The position numbers were made by a program, and so were the translations under genes. Below, in pieces: positions 25,397 through 32,756 of a stretch of DNA of 32,756 bases. Every line of letters starts with the position of its first letter. Position 1 is the stretch's first letter. The stretch lies in NCBI GenBank assembly GCA_017936005.1, contig JAGBGK010000080.1:1-32756 (forward strand), in the 5' to 3' direction. Origin of the DNA: Tidjanibacter sp. (GTDB lineage: Bacteria > Bacteroidota > Bacteroidia > Bacteroidales > Rikenellaceae). A model generated the notes under the pieces. The model was not told the origin of the DNA. It saw only the letters and a list, made by a program, of their open reading frames with translations, and did no database searches.

Positions 25397-28300
25397 TTAA
25401 GAAAGTTTAACACTGAGAGCCAAACCGCGCAACTCGTGCAACAGCACGTTCAACGACTCGGGAATACCGGGGGTTGGCAGGTTATCGCCCTTAACGATGG
25501 CCTCGTATGCTTTCGCACGGCCCATAACGTCATCCGACTTGATTGTCAGAATCTCCTGCAAGATGTTGGCTGCACCGAAGCCTTCAAGTGCCCATACCTC
25601 CATCTCACCAAACCTCTGACCACCAAACTGGGCCTTACCACCCAGAGGCTGCTGGGTAATGAGCGAGTAGGGACCGATGGAACGTGCGTGCATCTTATCG
25701 TCAATCATGTGACCAAGTTTCAGCATATAGATTACACCCACAGTTGCAGGCTGGTCGAACCTCTCACCGGTACCACCATCCCTCAAGTGGCAGCAACCAT
25801 TCACGGGAACACCTGCTTTGGCGGTGTACTCGTTAATCTGGTCCAATGTAGCACCGTCAAAGATAGGAGTAGCGAACTTCAAGCCCAACTCCTTACCGGC
25901 CCAACCGAGTACGGTCTCGTAAATCTGACCCAAGTTCATACGCGAAGGCACACCCAGAGGGTTCAGAACGATGTCCACAATCGAACCGTCCTCCAAGAAT
26001 GGCATATCCTCGTCACGAACAACCTTGGCTACGATACCCTTGTTACCGTGGCGACCTGCCATCTTATCACCCACTTTGAGTTTACGCTTCTTAGCCAAGT
26101 AAACCTTAGCCAACTGGATTACACCATTGGGAAGCTCATCACCATTGGTAATGTTATACTTCTCACGCTTAACCCTTGCGTCTGCCTCTTTATATTTAAT
26201 GGTATAGTTGTTAATTGCTATTGCAGTCAAACGAGCCACCCTCTCGTCCTCAACCCACTTCTCCGAACCGAGGTTCAGGTAGTCGATCTCTTCGAGCATC
26301 TTCTTGGTGAATTTCGTACCTGCGGCATACAACTCTGCACCGAAGTAGTCCTTCACGCCCAGACAGGTCTGGTCTTTGAGCAGAGCGTACAACTTACCAA
26401 CCAACACGCTCTTCAAGGCTGCAACCTCGGCTGCAAATTTAGCATCCACATCGGCGAGTTTATTCTTCTCCTCTGCTTTGCTACGTTTGCCATCCTTCAC
26501 GTTACGCGAGAAGAGCTTGCGGTCGATTACCGTACCGAACAACGAGGGCTGTGCCTTCAACGAAGCATCCTTCACATCGCCAGCCTTGTCACCGAAGATA
26601 GCACGAAGGAGTTTCTCCTCGGGACTGGGATCGCTCTCGCCTTTGGGGGTAATCTTACCAATCATAATATCACCGGGCTTCACATTGGCACCAATGCGGA
26701 TGATACCCCTCTCGTCGAGGTCTTTGGTTGCATCCTCGCTCACATTGGGAATATCCGAAGTCAGCTCCTCAACACCACGTTTGGTCTCGCGAACCTCCAT
26801 AATGTACTCGTCAACGTGTACCGAAGTGAACAAGTCCTCCCTGAGCAACCTCTCCGAGATAACGATTGCATCCTCAAAGTTGTAACCCTTCCAAGGCATG
26901 AACGCTACCTTCAAGTTCCTACCGAGTGCCAACTCGCCGTTCTGGGTCGAATAACCCTCGGTCAAAATCTGGCCCTTGGTTACCTTGTCGCCAATCTTAA
27001 CGATAGGACGCAGGGTGATGGACATATTCTGGTTGGTCTTACGATAGCGAGGCAACTTGTAGGTTGTAATCTCAGGATCGAAGCTTACCAAAATCTCGTC
27101 CTCGGTGCGATCATATTTAACCTGAATCTGGCTTGCATCGGCAAATACAACCTCACCATCGCCCTCGGCTACCACCTGAACGCGGCTGTCGCTAATCATT
27201 GCGCCCTCCAAACCGGTACCAACAATAGGAGCCTCAGGGTTAATCAGAGGTACTGCCTGACGCATCATGTTCGAGCCCATCAGCGCACGGTTTGCGTCAT
27301 CGTGCTCCAAGAAGGGAATCAAACTTGCTGCAATCGAAGCAACCTGGTTAGGAGCTACGTCCACGAGGTCAACCTGTTTTGCGGTAATCACAGGGAAGTC
27401 TGCCTCGTTACGAGCCTTAATACGGTTGGGATTGAGGAAGTTACCCTCCTCATCCACGGGTGCCGATGCCTGGGCAATATTGAGGTTGCCCTCCTCCTCG
27501 GCACTATAATATTGGATGTGGCTGTCGTCCAAATCCACCTTGCCATCAACTACCTTACGGTAGGGAGTCTCGATGAAGCCCATCGAACTGATTTTGGCGT
27601 AAACGCACAACGACGAAATCAGACCAATGTTAGGACCCTCAGGAGTCTCAATGGGGCACAAACGGCCATAGTGGGTGTAGTGTACGTCACGAACCTCGAA
27701 ACCTGCCCTATCACGGCTCAAACCGCCAGGACCCAGAGCCGACAAACGACGTTTGTGAGTCATCTCAGCCAGAGGGTTGGTCTGGTCCATAAACTGCGAC
27801 AGCTGGTTGGTACCGAAGAAGCTGTTGATTACGCTCGACAAAGTCTTGGCGTTAATCAGGTCAATGGGGGTAAACACCTCATTGTCCCTCACATTCATCC
27901 TCTCCCTGATGGTGCGGGCCATACGAATAAAGCCTACCGAGAATTGGTTGCTCAACTGCTCGCCTACGGTCCTTACACGCCTGTTGGACAAGTGGTCGAT
28001 ATCGTCAACGTCGGTCTTCGAGTTAATCAGCTCGATGAGGTAACGGATGATGGCAATCATGTCCTCTTTGGTCAGCACCCTAACCTCAGGGCTAATCTCC
28101 AAACCGAGTTTCTTGTTGATACAGAAACGACCTACATCACCCAGGTCATAGCGTTTGTCGCTGAAAAAGAGCTTGTCGATGACATCCCTTGCGGTTGCTT
28201 CATCTGGTGGCTCCGAGTTACGCAACTGTCGGTAGATGTACACAACTGCCTCCTTCTCGGAGTTGCAGGGGTCTTTCTGCAAAGTGTTATAAATAATCGA

Positions 28301-29212
28301 GTAATCAACGCCCGAAGGATTGTCCTTGTGCAACAGAATGGTCTTTGCACCGCTTTCGAGGATATCCTCAATGTGCTCCTCTGCGAGTTCGGTCTCACGG
28401 TCAATGATTACGTCATTACGCTCGATAGATACCACCTCACCGGTATCCTCGTCTACGAAGTCCTCCACCCAAGTCGAAAGAATACGTGCGGCCAATTTAC
28501 GACCAATATTCTTCTTCAAGTTGGTGCGGTTTACCTTCACCTCGTCGGCCAAATCGAAGATCTCCAAAATCTCCTTGTCGGCCTCAAAGCCTATTGCACG
28601 CAACAATGTGGTTACGGGCAACTTCTTCTTACGGTCGATGTAGGCATACATCACATTGTTGATGTCGGTGGCGAACTCAATCCACGAACCCTTGAAAGGA
28701 ATGATACGGGCCGAGTAGAGTTTCGTACCATTGGTGTGTACACTCTGACCGAAGAATACACCGGGTGAACGGTGCAACTGCGACACCACTACACGCTCCG
28801 CACCGTTGATAACGAAGGTGCCTCGGGGAGTCATATAGGGAATAGTGCCGAAGTATACGTCTTGAATTACTGTGTCGAAATCCTCGTGCTCGGGATCAGT
28901 GCACGAAAGCCTCAATTTGGCCTTCAATGGCACGTTGTAGGTCAAACCCATCTCCAAACACTCGTCAATGGAGTAGCGTGGGGGGTCAACATAATAGTCG
29001 ATGAATTCGAGTACGAAGTTATTGCGTGTGTCCGTTATCGGGAAATTCTCTGTGAACACCTTATAAAGACCCTCGTTTTTGCGGTTCTCTGCGGTGGTGT
29101 CCAGCTGGAAAAAGTCTTGAAATGATTTGAGCTGCACCTCCAAGAAGTCAGGATATTCCATCTTGTGCGTGATGGAGGAGAAGCTAATTCTTGTGTTTGC
29201 TTTCGAGGACAT
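25397..29212 (-). CDS. rpoB: RNA polymerase beta subunit
   Basis: 1271 residues, the usual Bacteroidales length. The rifampicin region reads [20 protein letters not shown] followed by [10 protein letters not shown]: the Asp, His and Ser positions most often changed in resistance are wild type. [28 protein letters not shown] and the C-terminal [13 protein letters not shown] match the family. The frame is open 60 codons upstream without a stop, but homologues start near [11 protein letters not shown], so 29212 is chosen. A hairpin with T-run at 29383-29418 separates it from rplL. Confidence 0.97.
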   Translation of the reverse strand: MSSKANTRISFSSITHKMEYPDFLEVQLKSFQDFFQLDTTAENRKNEGLYKVFTENFPITDTRNNFVLEFIDYYVDPPRYSIDECLEMGLTYNVPLKAKLRLSCTDPEHEDFDTVIQDVYFGTIPYMTPRGTFVINGAERVVVSQLHRSPGVFFGQSVHTNGTKLYSARIIPFKGSWIEFATDINNVMYAYIDRKKKLPVTTLLRAIGFEADKEILEIFDLADEVKVNRTNLKKNIGRKLAARILSTWVEDFVDEDTGEVVSIERNDVIIDRETELAEEHIEDILESGAKTILLHKDNPSGVDYSIIYNTLQKDPCNSEKEAVVYIYRQLRNSEPPDEATARDVIDKLFFSDKRYDLGDVGRFCINKKLGLEISPEVRVLTKEDMIAIIRYLIELINSKTDVDDIDHLSNRRVRTVGEQLSNQFSVGFIRMARTIRERMNVRDNEVFTPIDLINAKTLSSVINSFFGTNQLSQFMDQTNPLAEMTHKRRLSALGPGGLSRDRAGFEVRDVHYTHYGRLCPIETPEGPNIGLISSLCVYAKISSMGFIETPYRKVVDGKVDLDDSHIQYYSAEEEGNLNIAQASAPVDEEGNFLNPNRIKARNEADFPVITAKQVDLVDVAPNQVASIAASLIPFLEHDDANRALMGSNMMRQAVPLINPEAPIVGTGLEGAMISDSRVQVVAEGDGEVVFADASQIQVKYDRTEDEILVSFDPEITTYKLPRYRKTNQNMSITLRPIVKIGDKVTKGQILTEGYSTQNGELALGRNLKVAFMPWKGYNFEDAIVISERLLREDLFTSVHVDEYIMEVRETKRGVEELTSDIPNVSEDATKDLDERGIIRIGANVKPGDIMIGKITPKGESDPSPEEKLLRAIFGDKAGDVKDASLKAQPSLFGTVIDRKLFSRNVKDGKRSKAEEKNKLADVDAKFAAEVAALKSVLVGKLYALLKDQTCLGVKDYFGAELYAAGTKFTKKMLEEIDYLNLGSEKWVEDERVARLTAIAINNYTIKYKEADARVKREKYNITNGDELPNGVIQLAKVYLAKKRKLKVGDKMAGRHGNKGIVAKVVRDEDMPFLEDGSIVDIVLNPLGVPSRMNLGQIYETVLGWAGKELGLKFATPIFDGATLDQINEYTAKAGVPVNGCCHLRDGGTGERFDQPATVGVIYMLKLGHMIDDKMHARSIGPYSLITQQPLGGKAQFGGQRFGEMEVWALEGFGAANILQEILTIKSDDVMGRAKAYEAIVKGDNLPTPGIPESLNVLLHELRGLALSVKLS

Positions 29213-29382
29213 TTTCTGCAAAATTAATTTGATGGTTTTTGTTAATGTCGCTTTTCGCTCTGAGGTTAGGAAAATACTACTCGGCCCATCGACCGCCTCG
29301 TATCTGTCTGATATGAGCACACTTAGCCCACTAAAACGTAACCCAACCTTCCTTGTTTTCTCGCACCTCTTTTTTAGACGCG

Positions 29383-29418
29383 AAAAAGGCATAGAGCTTA
29401 TTTAAGCATAAGCTCTAT
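29383..29418 (-). terminator. Attenuator-like hairpin between rplL and rpoB
   Basis: ATAGAGCTTA (29391-29400) and TAAGCTCTAT (29409-29418) form a perfect 10-bp stem with an 8-nt loop. On the minus strand it is followed by GCC and five Ts (29383-29387). It lies in the 235-bp gap before rpoB, where E. coli also has a partial terminator that sets the ratio of L7/L12 to polymerase subunits. Confidence 0.7.
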
Positions 29419-29447
29419 ACCCGATATGTGAGAAGTTAATAGATTGA

Positions 29448-29822
29448 CTATTTAACCTCAACCTCAGCACCAGCCTCCTCGAGAGCTGCTTTGAGTGCCT
29501 CAGCCTCCTCTTTCGATACGCCCTCTTTGATAGCCTTAGGAGCAGCATCTACCAAGTCTTTAGCCTCTTTCAAACCAAGACCGGTCGACTCTTTAACTGC
29601 TTTTACTACAGGAATCTTGCTCTGACCTGCGCTTACGAGAATAACGTCGAAAGAAGTTTTCTCTGCGGGTGCAGCTGCCTCTGCAGCGGCGGGAGCAGCA
29701 ACTGCAACAGCTGCAGCAGCGGGCTCAATACCGTACTCCTCTTTGAGGATAGTAGCCAACTCGTTTACCTCTTTAACAGTCAAGTTTACCAACTCTTCTG
29801 CCAATGCTTTAATATCTGCCAT
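29448..29822 (-). CDS. rplL: 50S ribosomal protein L7/L12
   Basis: 124 residues: an N-terminal dimerisation helix pair ([13 protein letters not shown]), an Ala-rich hinge (about 34-52) and a C-terminal domain with [18 protein letters not shown] and [16 protein letters not shown]. It forms the ribosomal stalk that recruits translation factors. It lies 55 bp after rplJ. Confidence 0.98.
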   Translation of the reverse strand: MADIKALAEELVNLTVKEVNELATILKEEYGIEPAAAAVAVAAPAAAEAAAPAEKTSFDVILVSAGQSKIPVVKAVKESTGLGLKEAKDLVDAAPKAIKEGVSKEEAEALKAALEEAGAEVEVK

Positions 29823-29877
29823 AGTTTTGTTATTTGTTAAATTGTTTTACTTCGTTGTTTGTGTTTTTTTGGAAAAA

Positions 29878-30399
29878 TTAATTTCTTTCTTCAAGTGCCT
29901 TTACGATGCCTGCAATCTTCTGACCAGCGTTACCCTGCAATGCCGATACAACATTCTTGATGGGCGACTGCAAGAGAGCCACGATATCACCGATAAGCTC
30001 CTCACGAGATTTGATATTGCAAAGCATATCGAGGTTATTGTCGCCGACGTATACACACTCCTGAACATAAGCGGCTTTCAAAATGGGCTTCTCGCAACCT
30101 TTGCGGAACTCTTTGATAACCTGTGCAGGAGCCTTGCTACCCTCGGAGAACATAATCGACGAAGTGCCTTTCAGAACCTCGACAAGACCAGCGTCTGCCT
30201 TCTCAACAGCCTCCAAGGCTTTGATGAAGAGGGTGTTCTTTACAACAACCAACTTCACGCCTTTCTCGAAGCACTGACGACGCAATTTTGCAGTCTGCTC
30301 AGCATTGAGAGCCTCGATGTCGGTGATATAGAAGTTAGGATACTGGTTGAGTTGTTCGGTCAGGCCTTCAATTACTTGTTTCTTTTCTTCCCTTGTCAT
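29878..30399 (-). CDS. rplJ: 50S ribosomal protein L10
   Basis: 173 residues, normal length. N-terminal REEKKQVIEGLTEQL is the rRNA-binding part; the C-terminal helix (SPIKNVVSALQGNAGQKIAGIVKALEE region) binds L12 dimers. It is the stalk base, encoded with its partner rplL directly downstream. Only 16 bp separate it from rplA, so no long leader is available here for L10 autoregulation. Confidence 0.97.
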   Translation of the reverse strand: MTREEKKQVIEGLTEQLNQYPNFYITDIEALNAEQTAKLRRQCFEKGVKLVVVKNTLFIKALEAVEKADAGLVEVLKGTSSIMFSEGSKAPAQVIKEFRKGCEKPILKAAYVQECVYVGDNNLDMLCNIKSREELIGDIVALLQSPIKNVVSALQGNAGQKIAGIVKALEERN

Positions 30400-30415
30400 A
30401 GCTCAATGTTTTTTA

Positions 30416-31114
30416 CTATTTAAGATCGAGTGATTTGGGGTCAATTTGCAGACCGATACTCATTGTCGTTGAGAGATAGATACTAAGCATGTAAGTACCC
30501 TTTGCAGCAGCAGGTTTCAATTTGTGAATCATACCAACAAATGCGTTAGCGTTATCCACAATCTGCTCGGGAGTAAACGATACTTTACCTACCGAAGAGT
30601 GAACGATACCATATTTGTCAACCTTGAAGTCGATCTTACCGGCTTTCACCTCGGCAACAGCCTTTGCAACGTCCATAGTTACGGTACCAGTTTTGGGGTT
30701 GGGCATAAGGCCACGGGGACCCAGAATCCTACCCAAAGCACCAACTTTGGCCATTACGTTAGGAGTACAGATGATCACATCAACGTCGGTCCAACCGCCC
30801 TTGATTTTCTCAACATACTCGTCCAAACCTACGTAGTCTGCACCTGCCTCTTTTGCCTCGTTCTCCTTGTCGGGAGTACAAAGTACCAATACGCGAACAG
30901 TCTTACCTGTTCCGTGAGGAAGTGTAACCACGCCACGTACCATCTGGTTGGCCTTACGGGGGTCAACACCAAGACGTACATCAACATCTACCGAAGCGTT
31001 GAATTTGGTGAAAGTAATCTCTTTCAGAAGAGCTGCGGCCTCGCTCAACTTGTAGAGCTTTCCGGGCTCCACTTTGGCGAGCATTGCTTTTTGATTTTTT
31101 GTCAACTTACTCAT
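30416..31114 (-). CDS. rplA: 50S ribosomal protein L1
   Basis: 232 residues from the ATG at 31114 (a TTG three codons upstream is less likely). Family motifs: [39 protein letters not shown], and [14 protein letters not shown] near the end (landmarks). It binds 23S rRNA at the L1 stalk and can repress its own operon in other bacteria. It lies 10 bp after rplK. Confidence 0.97.
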   Translation of the reverse strand: MSKLTKNQKAMLAKVEPGKLYKLSEAAALLKEITFTKFNASVDVDVRLGVDPRKANQMVRGVVTLPHGTGKTVRVLVLCTPDKENEAKEAGADYVGLDEYVEKIKGGWTDVDVIICTPNVMAKVGALGRILGPRGLMPNPKTGTVTMDVAKAVAEVKAGKIDFKVDKYGIVHSSVGKVSFTPEQIVDNANAFVGMIHKLKPAAAKGTYMLSIYLSTTMSIGLQIDPKSLDLK

Positions 31115-31124
31115 CTCACTCAAA

Positions 31125-31565
31125 TTACTTTACAGGAAACTCTCCAACAACGGCGATACCCATACTGCGAGCAGTACCGGCTACCATCTTCATAGCAGCC
31201 TCGATGGTGAAGCAGTTCATATCGGGCATCTTATCCTTTGCAATAGCCTCTACCTGCTCCCAGGTGATGCTACCAACCTTGGTACGGTTGGGCTCGGCAG
31301 AACCAGACTGAACGCCTGCAACCTCTTTCAAAGCAGCAGCTACGGGTGGCTGTTTAACAACGAAGTCGAACGACTTGTCGTTATATACGGTGATAATCAC
31401 CGGCAGTACCTTACCTGCCTTCTCCTGAGTCCTTGCGTTGAACTGCTTGCAGAAGTCCATAATGTTGACTCCCTTCGAACCCAACGCAGGGCCTACTGGT
31501 GGCGAAGGATTGGCGGCACCACCTTTAATCTGCAGTTTAATAAATGCAGCAACCTCTTTTGCCAT
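31125..31565 (-). CDS. rplK: 50S ribosomal protein L11
   Basis: 146 residues. N-terminal Pro-rich segment [20 protein letters not shown] is the thiostrepton-region signature, and the C-terminal rRNA-binding domain is complete. It belongs to the GTPase-associated centre. It lies 16 bp after nusG. Confidence 0.98.
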   Translation of the reverse strand: MAKEVAAFIKLQIKGGAANPSPPVGPALGSKGVNIMDFCKQFNARTQEKAGKVLPVIITVYNDKSFDFVVKQPPVAAALKEVAGVQSGSAEPNRTKVGSITWEQVEAIAKDKMPDMNCFTIEAAMKMVAGTARSMGIAVVGEFPVK

Positions 31566-31581
31566 AGTTTTCCTTGGTTAA

Positions 31582-32145
31582 TTATTCTTTTTCTACTTGC
31601 ATAAAACTCAACTCCATTGGAGTCTTTCGCCCGAAAATCTTCACAGAGACAGTCAATTTCTTTCTCTCCTCATCTATCGCCTCGATGATACCGGAGAAAC
31701 TCGAGAAGGGACCGTCCGTAACTTTTACGGTCTCTCCTACGAAGAAAGGAATCTCTACCTCTTCCTCACCCTGACTCATTTCGTCAACCCTGCCGAGGAT
31801 ACGGGCAACCTCCTGAGGACGCACAGGCGTCGCAATCAGGCGTTTGCTCTCCTCTACCGAGTCGCCGAGGAAGCCGAGTACATTGGGTGTGTTGCGAAGA
31901 ACGTAAGGTACTTCGTCAATCATAGCCGCCTCTACCAACACATAGCCGGGATACGACACCCTCTCCTTGCTCACCTTCTTACCGTTGCGGATCGAATAGA
32001 CCTTCTCGGTAGGAATGAGAACCTGTGCCACAAGGTGCTCCAAGCCCAAGTTGCGTATCTCCATTTCGATATACTCCTTGACCTTTTTCTCCTTGCCGCC
32101 GATGGCGCGTAACACATACCACTGTTTTTCAGCCACTCCGCTCAT
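31582..32145 (-). CDS. nusG: Transcription termination/antitermination factor NusG
   Basis: 187 residues. An NGN domain (WYVLRAIGGKEKKVKEYIE; PGYVLVEA; VLGFLG) is followed by a KOW domain (VKVTDGPFSSFSGIIEAID). It binds the RNA polymerase clamp and couples to Rho or the ribosome. Gene order secE-nusG-rplK is conserved across bacteria. Confidence 0.97.
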   Translation of the reverse strand: MSGVAEKQWYVLRAIGGKEKKVKEYIEMEIRNLGLEHLVAQVLIPTEKVYSIRNGKKVSKERVSYPGYVLVEAAMIDEVPYVLRNTPNVLGFLGDSVEESKRLIATPVRPQEVARILGRVDEMSQGEEEVEIPFFVGETVKVTDGPFSSFSGIIEAIDEERKKLTVSVKIFGRKTPMELSFMQVEKE

Positions 32146-32186
32146 AATCTTTCTCTACTTCTTTTTAAGTTCGAAATTAATGAACA

Positions 32187-32381
32187 CTAGTGAGCCAAAA
32201 TACTGTAGATGGCTTTCATGATGGACTCAAAGGTTACGTCCATTGCAAGAACCACAGCTGCAATGACCAGGGAAGCAACCATTACGGTCACGGCCAAGCT
32301 CTGCAATTCTTTCATAGGAGTCCACGATACTTTGTGAACCAGCTCTTCATAAGAAGCCTTTGCGTACTTAACGAGTTTCAT
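32187..32381 (-). CDS. secE: Preprotein translocase subunit SecE
   Basis: 64 residues from MKLVKYAKASYEELVHKVSW, with one transmembrane helix (about 32-52). The amphipathic segment and the VSW-x-PM-KEL hinge are the SecE signature. The frame continues 13 codons upstream to another ATG (32420), but single-helix Bacteroidales SecE proteins start at MKLVKY. It is part of the SecYEG channel. It lies 41 bp upstream of nusG. Confidence 0.92.
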   Translation of the reverse strand: MKLVKYAKASYEELVHKVSWTPMKELQSLAVTVMVASLVIAAVVLAMDVTFESIMKAIYSILAH

Positions 32382-32421
32382 AAGTTTTATTATGCTTTTC
32401 TTTACTTTCTTTTCACTCAAT

Positions 32422-32456
32422 AAGTCCGGTAATCTTTTTGCAAAGCCACCGGACTT
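32422..32456. other. Hairpin between tRNA-Trp and secE
   Basis: AAGTCCGGT (32422-32430) and ACCGGACTT (32448-32456) form a perfect 9-bp stem with a 17-nt loop, 1 nt from the CCA end of the tRNA. The run of five Ts is in the loop, not after the stem, so a processing or stabilising role is as likely as termination. Confidence 0.65.
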
Positions 32457-32457
32457 C

Positions 32458-32531
32458 TGGCACGAGAGGAGAGAATCGAACTCCCACCAACGGTTTTGGA
32501 GACCGCTATTCTACCATTAAACTACTCTCGT
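32458..32531 (-). tRNA. tRNA-Trp (anticodon CCA)
   Basis: 74 nt with the 3' CCA encoded. Acceptor stem ACGAGAG (5', ending at 32531) pairs with CTCTCGT; discriminator G; D-arm AGTTTAATGGTAGAAT; anticodon stem-loop GCGGT-CTCCAAA-ACCGT giving CCA; T-arm GGGAGTTCGATTCTCTCC. Between tuf and secE, a conserved position in Bacteroidetes and many other bacteria. Confidence 0.97.
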
Positions 32532-32620
32532 ATAGTGGGGCGAATGCTCCTCTCGACATTCTCACGGCAAGCCTCACACCCGCCCCTATATTTGAGTCTT
32601 ATCTAGAAATTCTCAACGAA

Positions 32621-32756
32621 TTACTCGATAACCTCTTTGATCTGACCCGAACCTACGGTGCGACCACCCTCACGGATAGCGAAACGAAGACCTGCGTTCA
32701 AAGCAACGGGGTAGATCAGAGTAACCTCGATCTCAACGTGGTCACCAGGCATTACC
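32621..32756 (-). CDS. tuf: Elongation factor Tu, C-terminal part (cut by window edge)
   Basis: The last 45 codons of EF-Tu are visible: [18 protein letters not shown], then [18 protein letters not shown] and a VIE end. This is barrel domain 3, which contacts aminoacyl-tRNA and EF-Ts. The rest lies beyond 32756. The 89 bp down to tRNA-Trp include a GC-rich stem (32537-32542 with 32581-32586). Confidence 0.97.
   Translation of the reverse strand, partial: VMPGDHVEIEVTLIYPVALNAGLRFAIREGGRTVGSGQIKEVIE

Noticed and set aside
27700-27850. Rifampicin-resistance substitutions in RpoB
   Set aside because: The Asp, His and Ser positions linked to resistance are unchanged ([11 protein letters not shown]).
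25436-28768. An 1110-codon open frame on the plus strand opposite rpoB
   Set aside because: It lies wholly within rpoB on the other strand and its translation has no recognisable domain. Strongly biased sense codons (few TTA, CTA, TCA) remove stops from the antisense frame. The same explains the frames at 21534-23534 and 23595-25400 (rpoC), 7927-9693 (frdA) and 10648-11946 (eno).
29213-29392. 60-residue N-terminal extension of RpoB
   Set aside because: The frame is open, but RpoB homologues start near [11 protein letters not shown], and the extension overlaps the leader after the attenuator hairpin; its composition is not protein-like.

Overview
The window looks like a chromosome segment from a Bacteroidales bacterium, possibly Rikenellaceae/Alistipes-like (the family guess is weak). 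The signs are a three-subunit fumarate reductase with a fused five-helix cytochrome b, a MoxR/DUF58/Bat (Bacteroides aerotolerance) cluster, a DUF5106-thioredoxin secreted protein, -7 promoter boxes of the Bacteroidetes TAnnTTTG type, and the gene order tuf - tRNA-Trp - secE - nusG - rplKAJL - rpoBC. Almost all of it is core-genome DNA. I see no phage, insertion sequence, CRISPR array or defence island.

Layout. 1-342: gene-free DNA packed with short repeats (GC-rich direct and inverted repeats with a G-quadruplex motif, 9-bp tandem arrays, CACGGGT hairpins, a 7-bp array). 343-3794, minus strand: cvpA-like, rsgA, trmH-like and a class III aminotransferase, in that transcription order. 3892-5919: a secreted glycoside hydrolase family 2 protein. 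6013-6927, minus: a DUF5106/thioredoxin protein. 7040-10524: frdCAB. 10636-11928: enolase. 11992-12501, minus: an orphan exported protein, preceded by a candidate structured RNA of about 150 nt with its own -7 box and a terminator. 12943-19115: moxR, DUF58, BatD-like, BatC-like, batA, batB. 19220-20527: murA. 20619-20813: a small membrane protein. 21009-32756, minus (listed here from high to low coordinate): tuf (partial), tRNA-Trp, secE, nusG, rplK, rplA, rplJ, rplL, rpoB, rpoC.

How the genes work together. frdCAB and eno serve anaerobic energy metabolism, with fumarate as terminal electron acceptor fed from glycolytic phosphoenolpyruvate. The Bat cluster encodes a MoxR ATPase, a DUF58 protein, two membrane-anchored vWA proteins and two exported or anchored partners, probably one envelope complex. 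MurA starts peptidoglycan synthesis. The last third is the transcription and translation core.

The main surprises are: (1) a family of 7-bp tandem arrays, four of which sit 0-12 bp from a start codon; (2) the candidate RNA at 12525-12677; (3) a Cys in the RpoC catalytic loop, NADFDCD instead of the near-universal NADFDGD; (4) a GH2 protein whose catalytic nucleophile position reads Ser; (5) MurA with Asp at the fosfomycin-target Cys position; (6) a family of CACGGGT...ACCCGTG hairpins. All calls come from reading the sequence; no database search was run.
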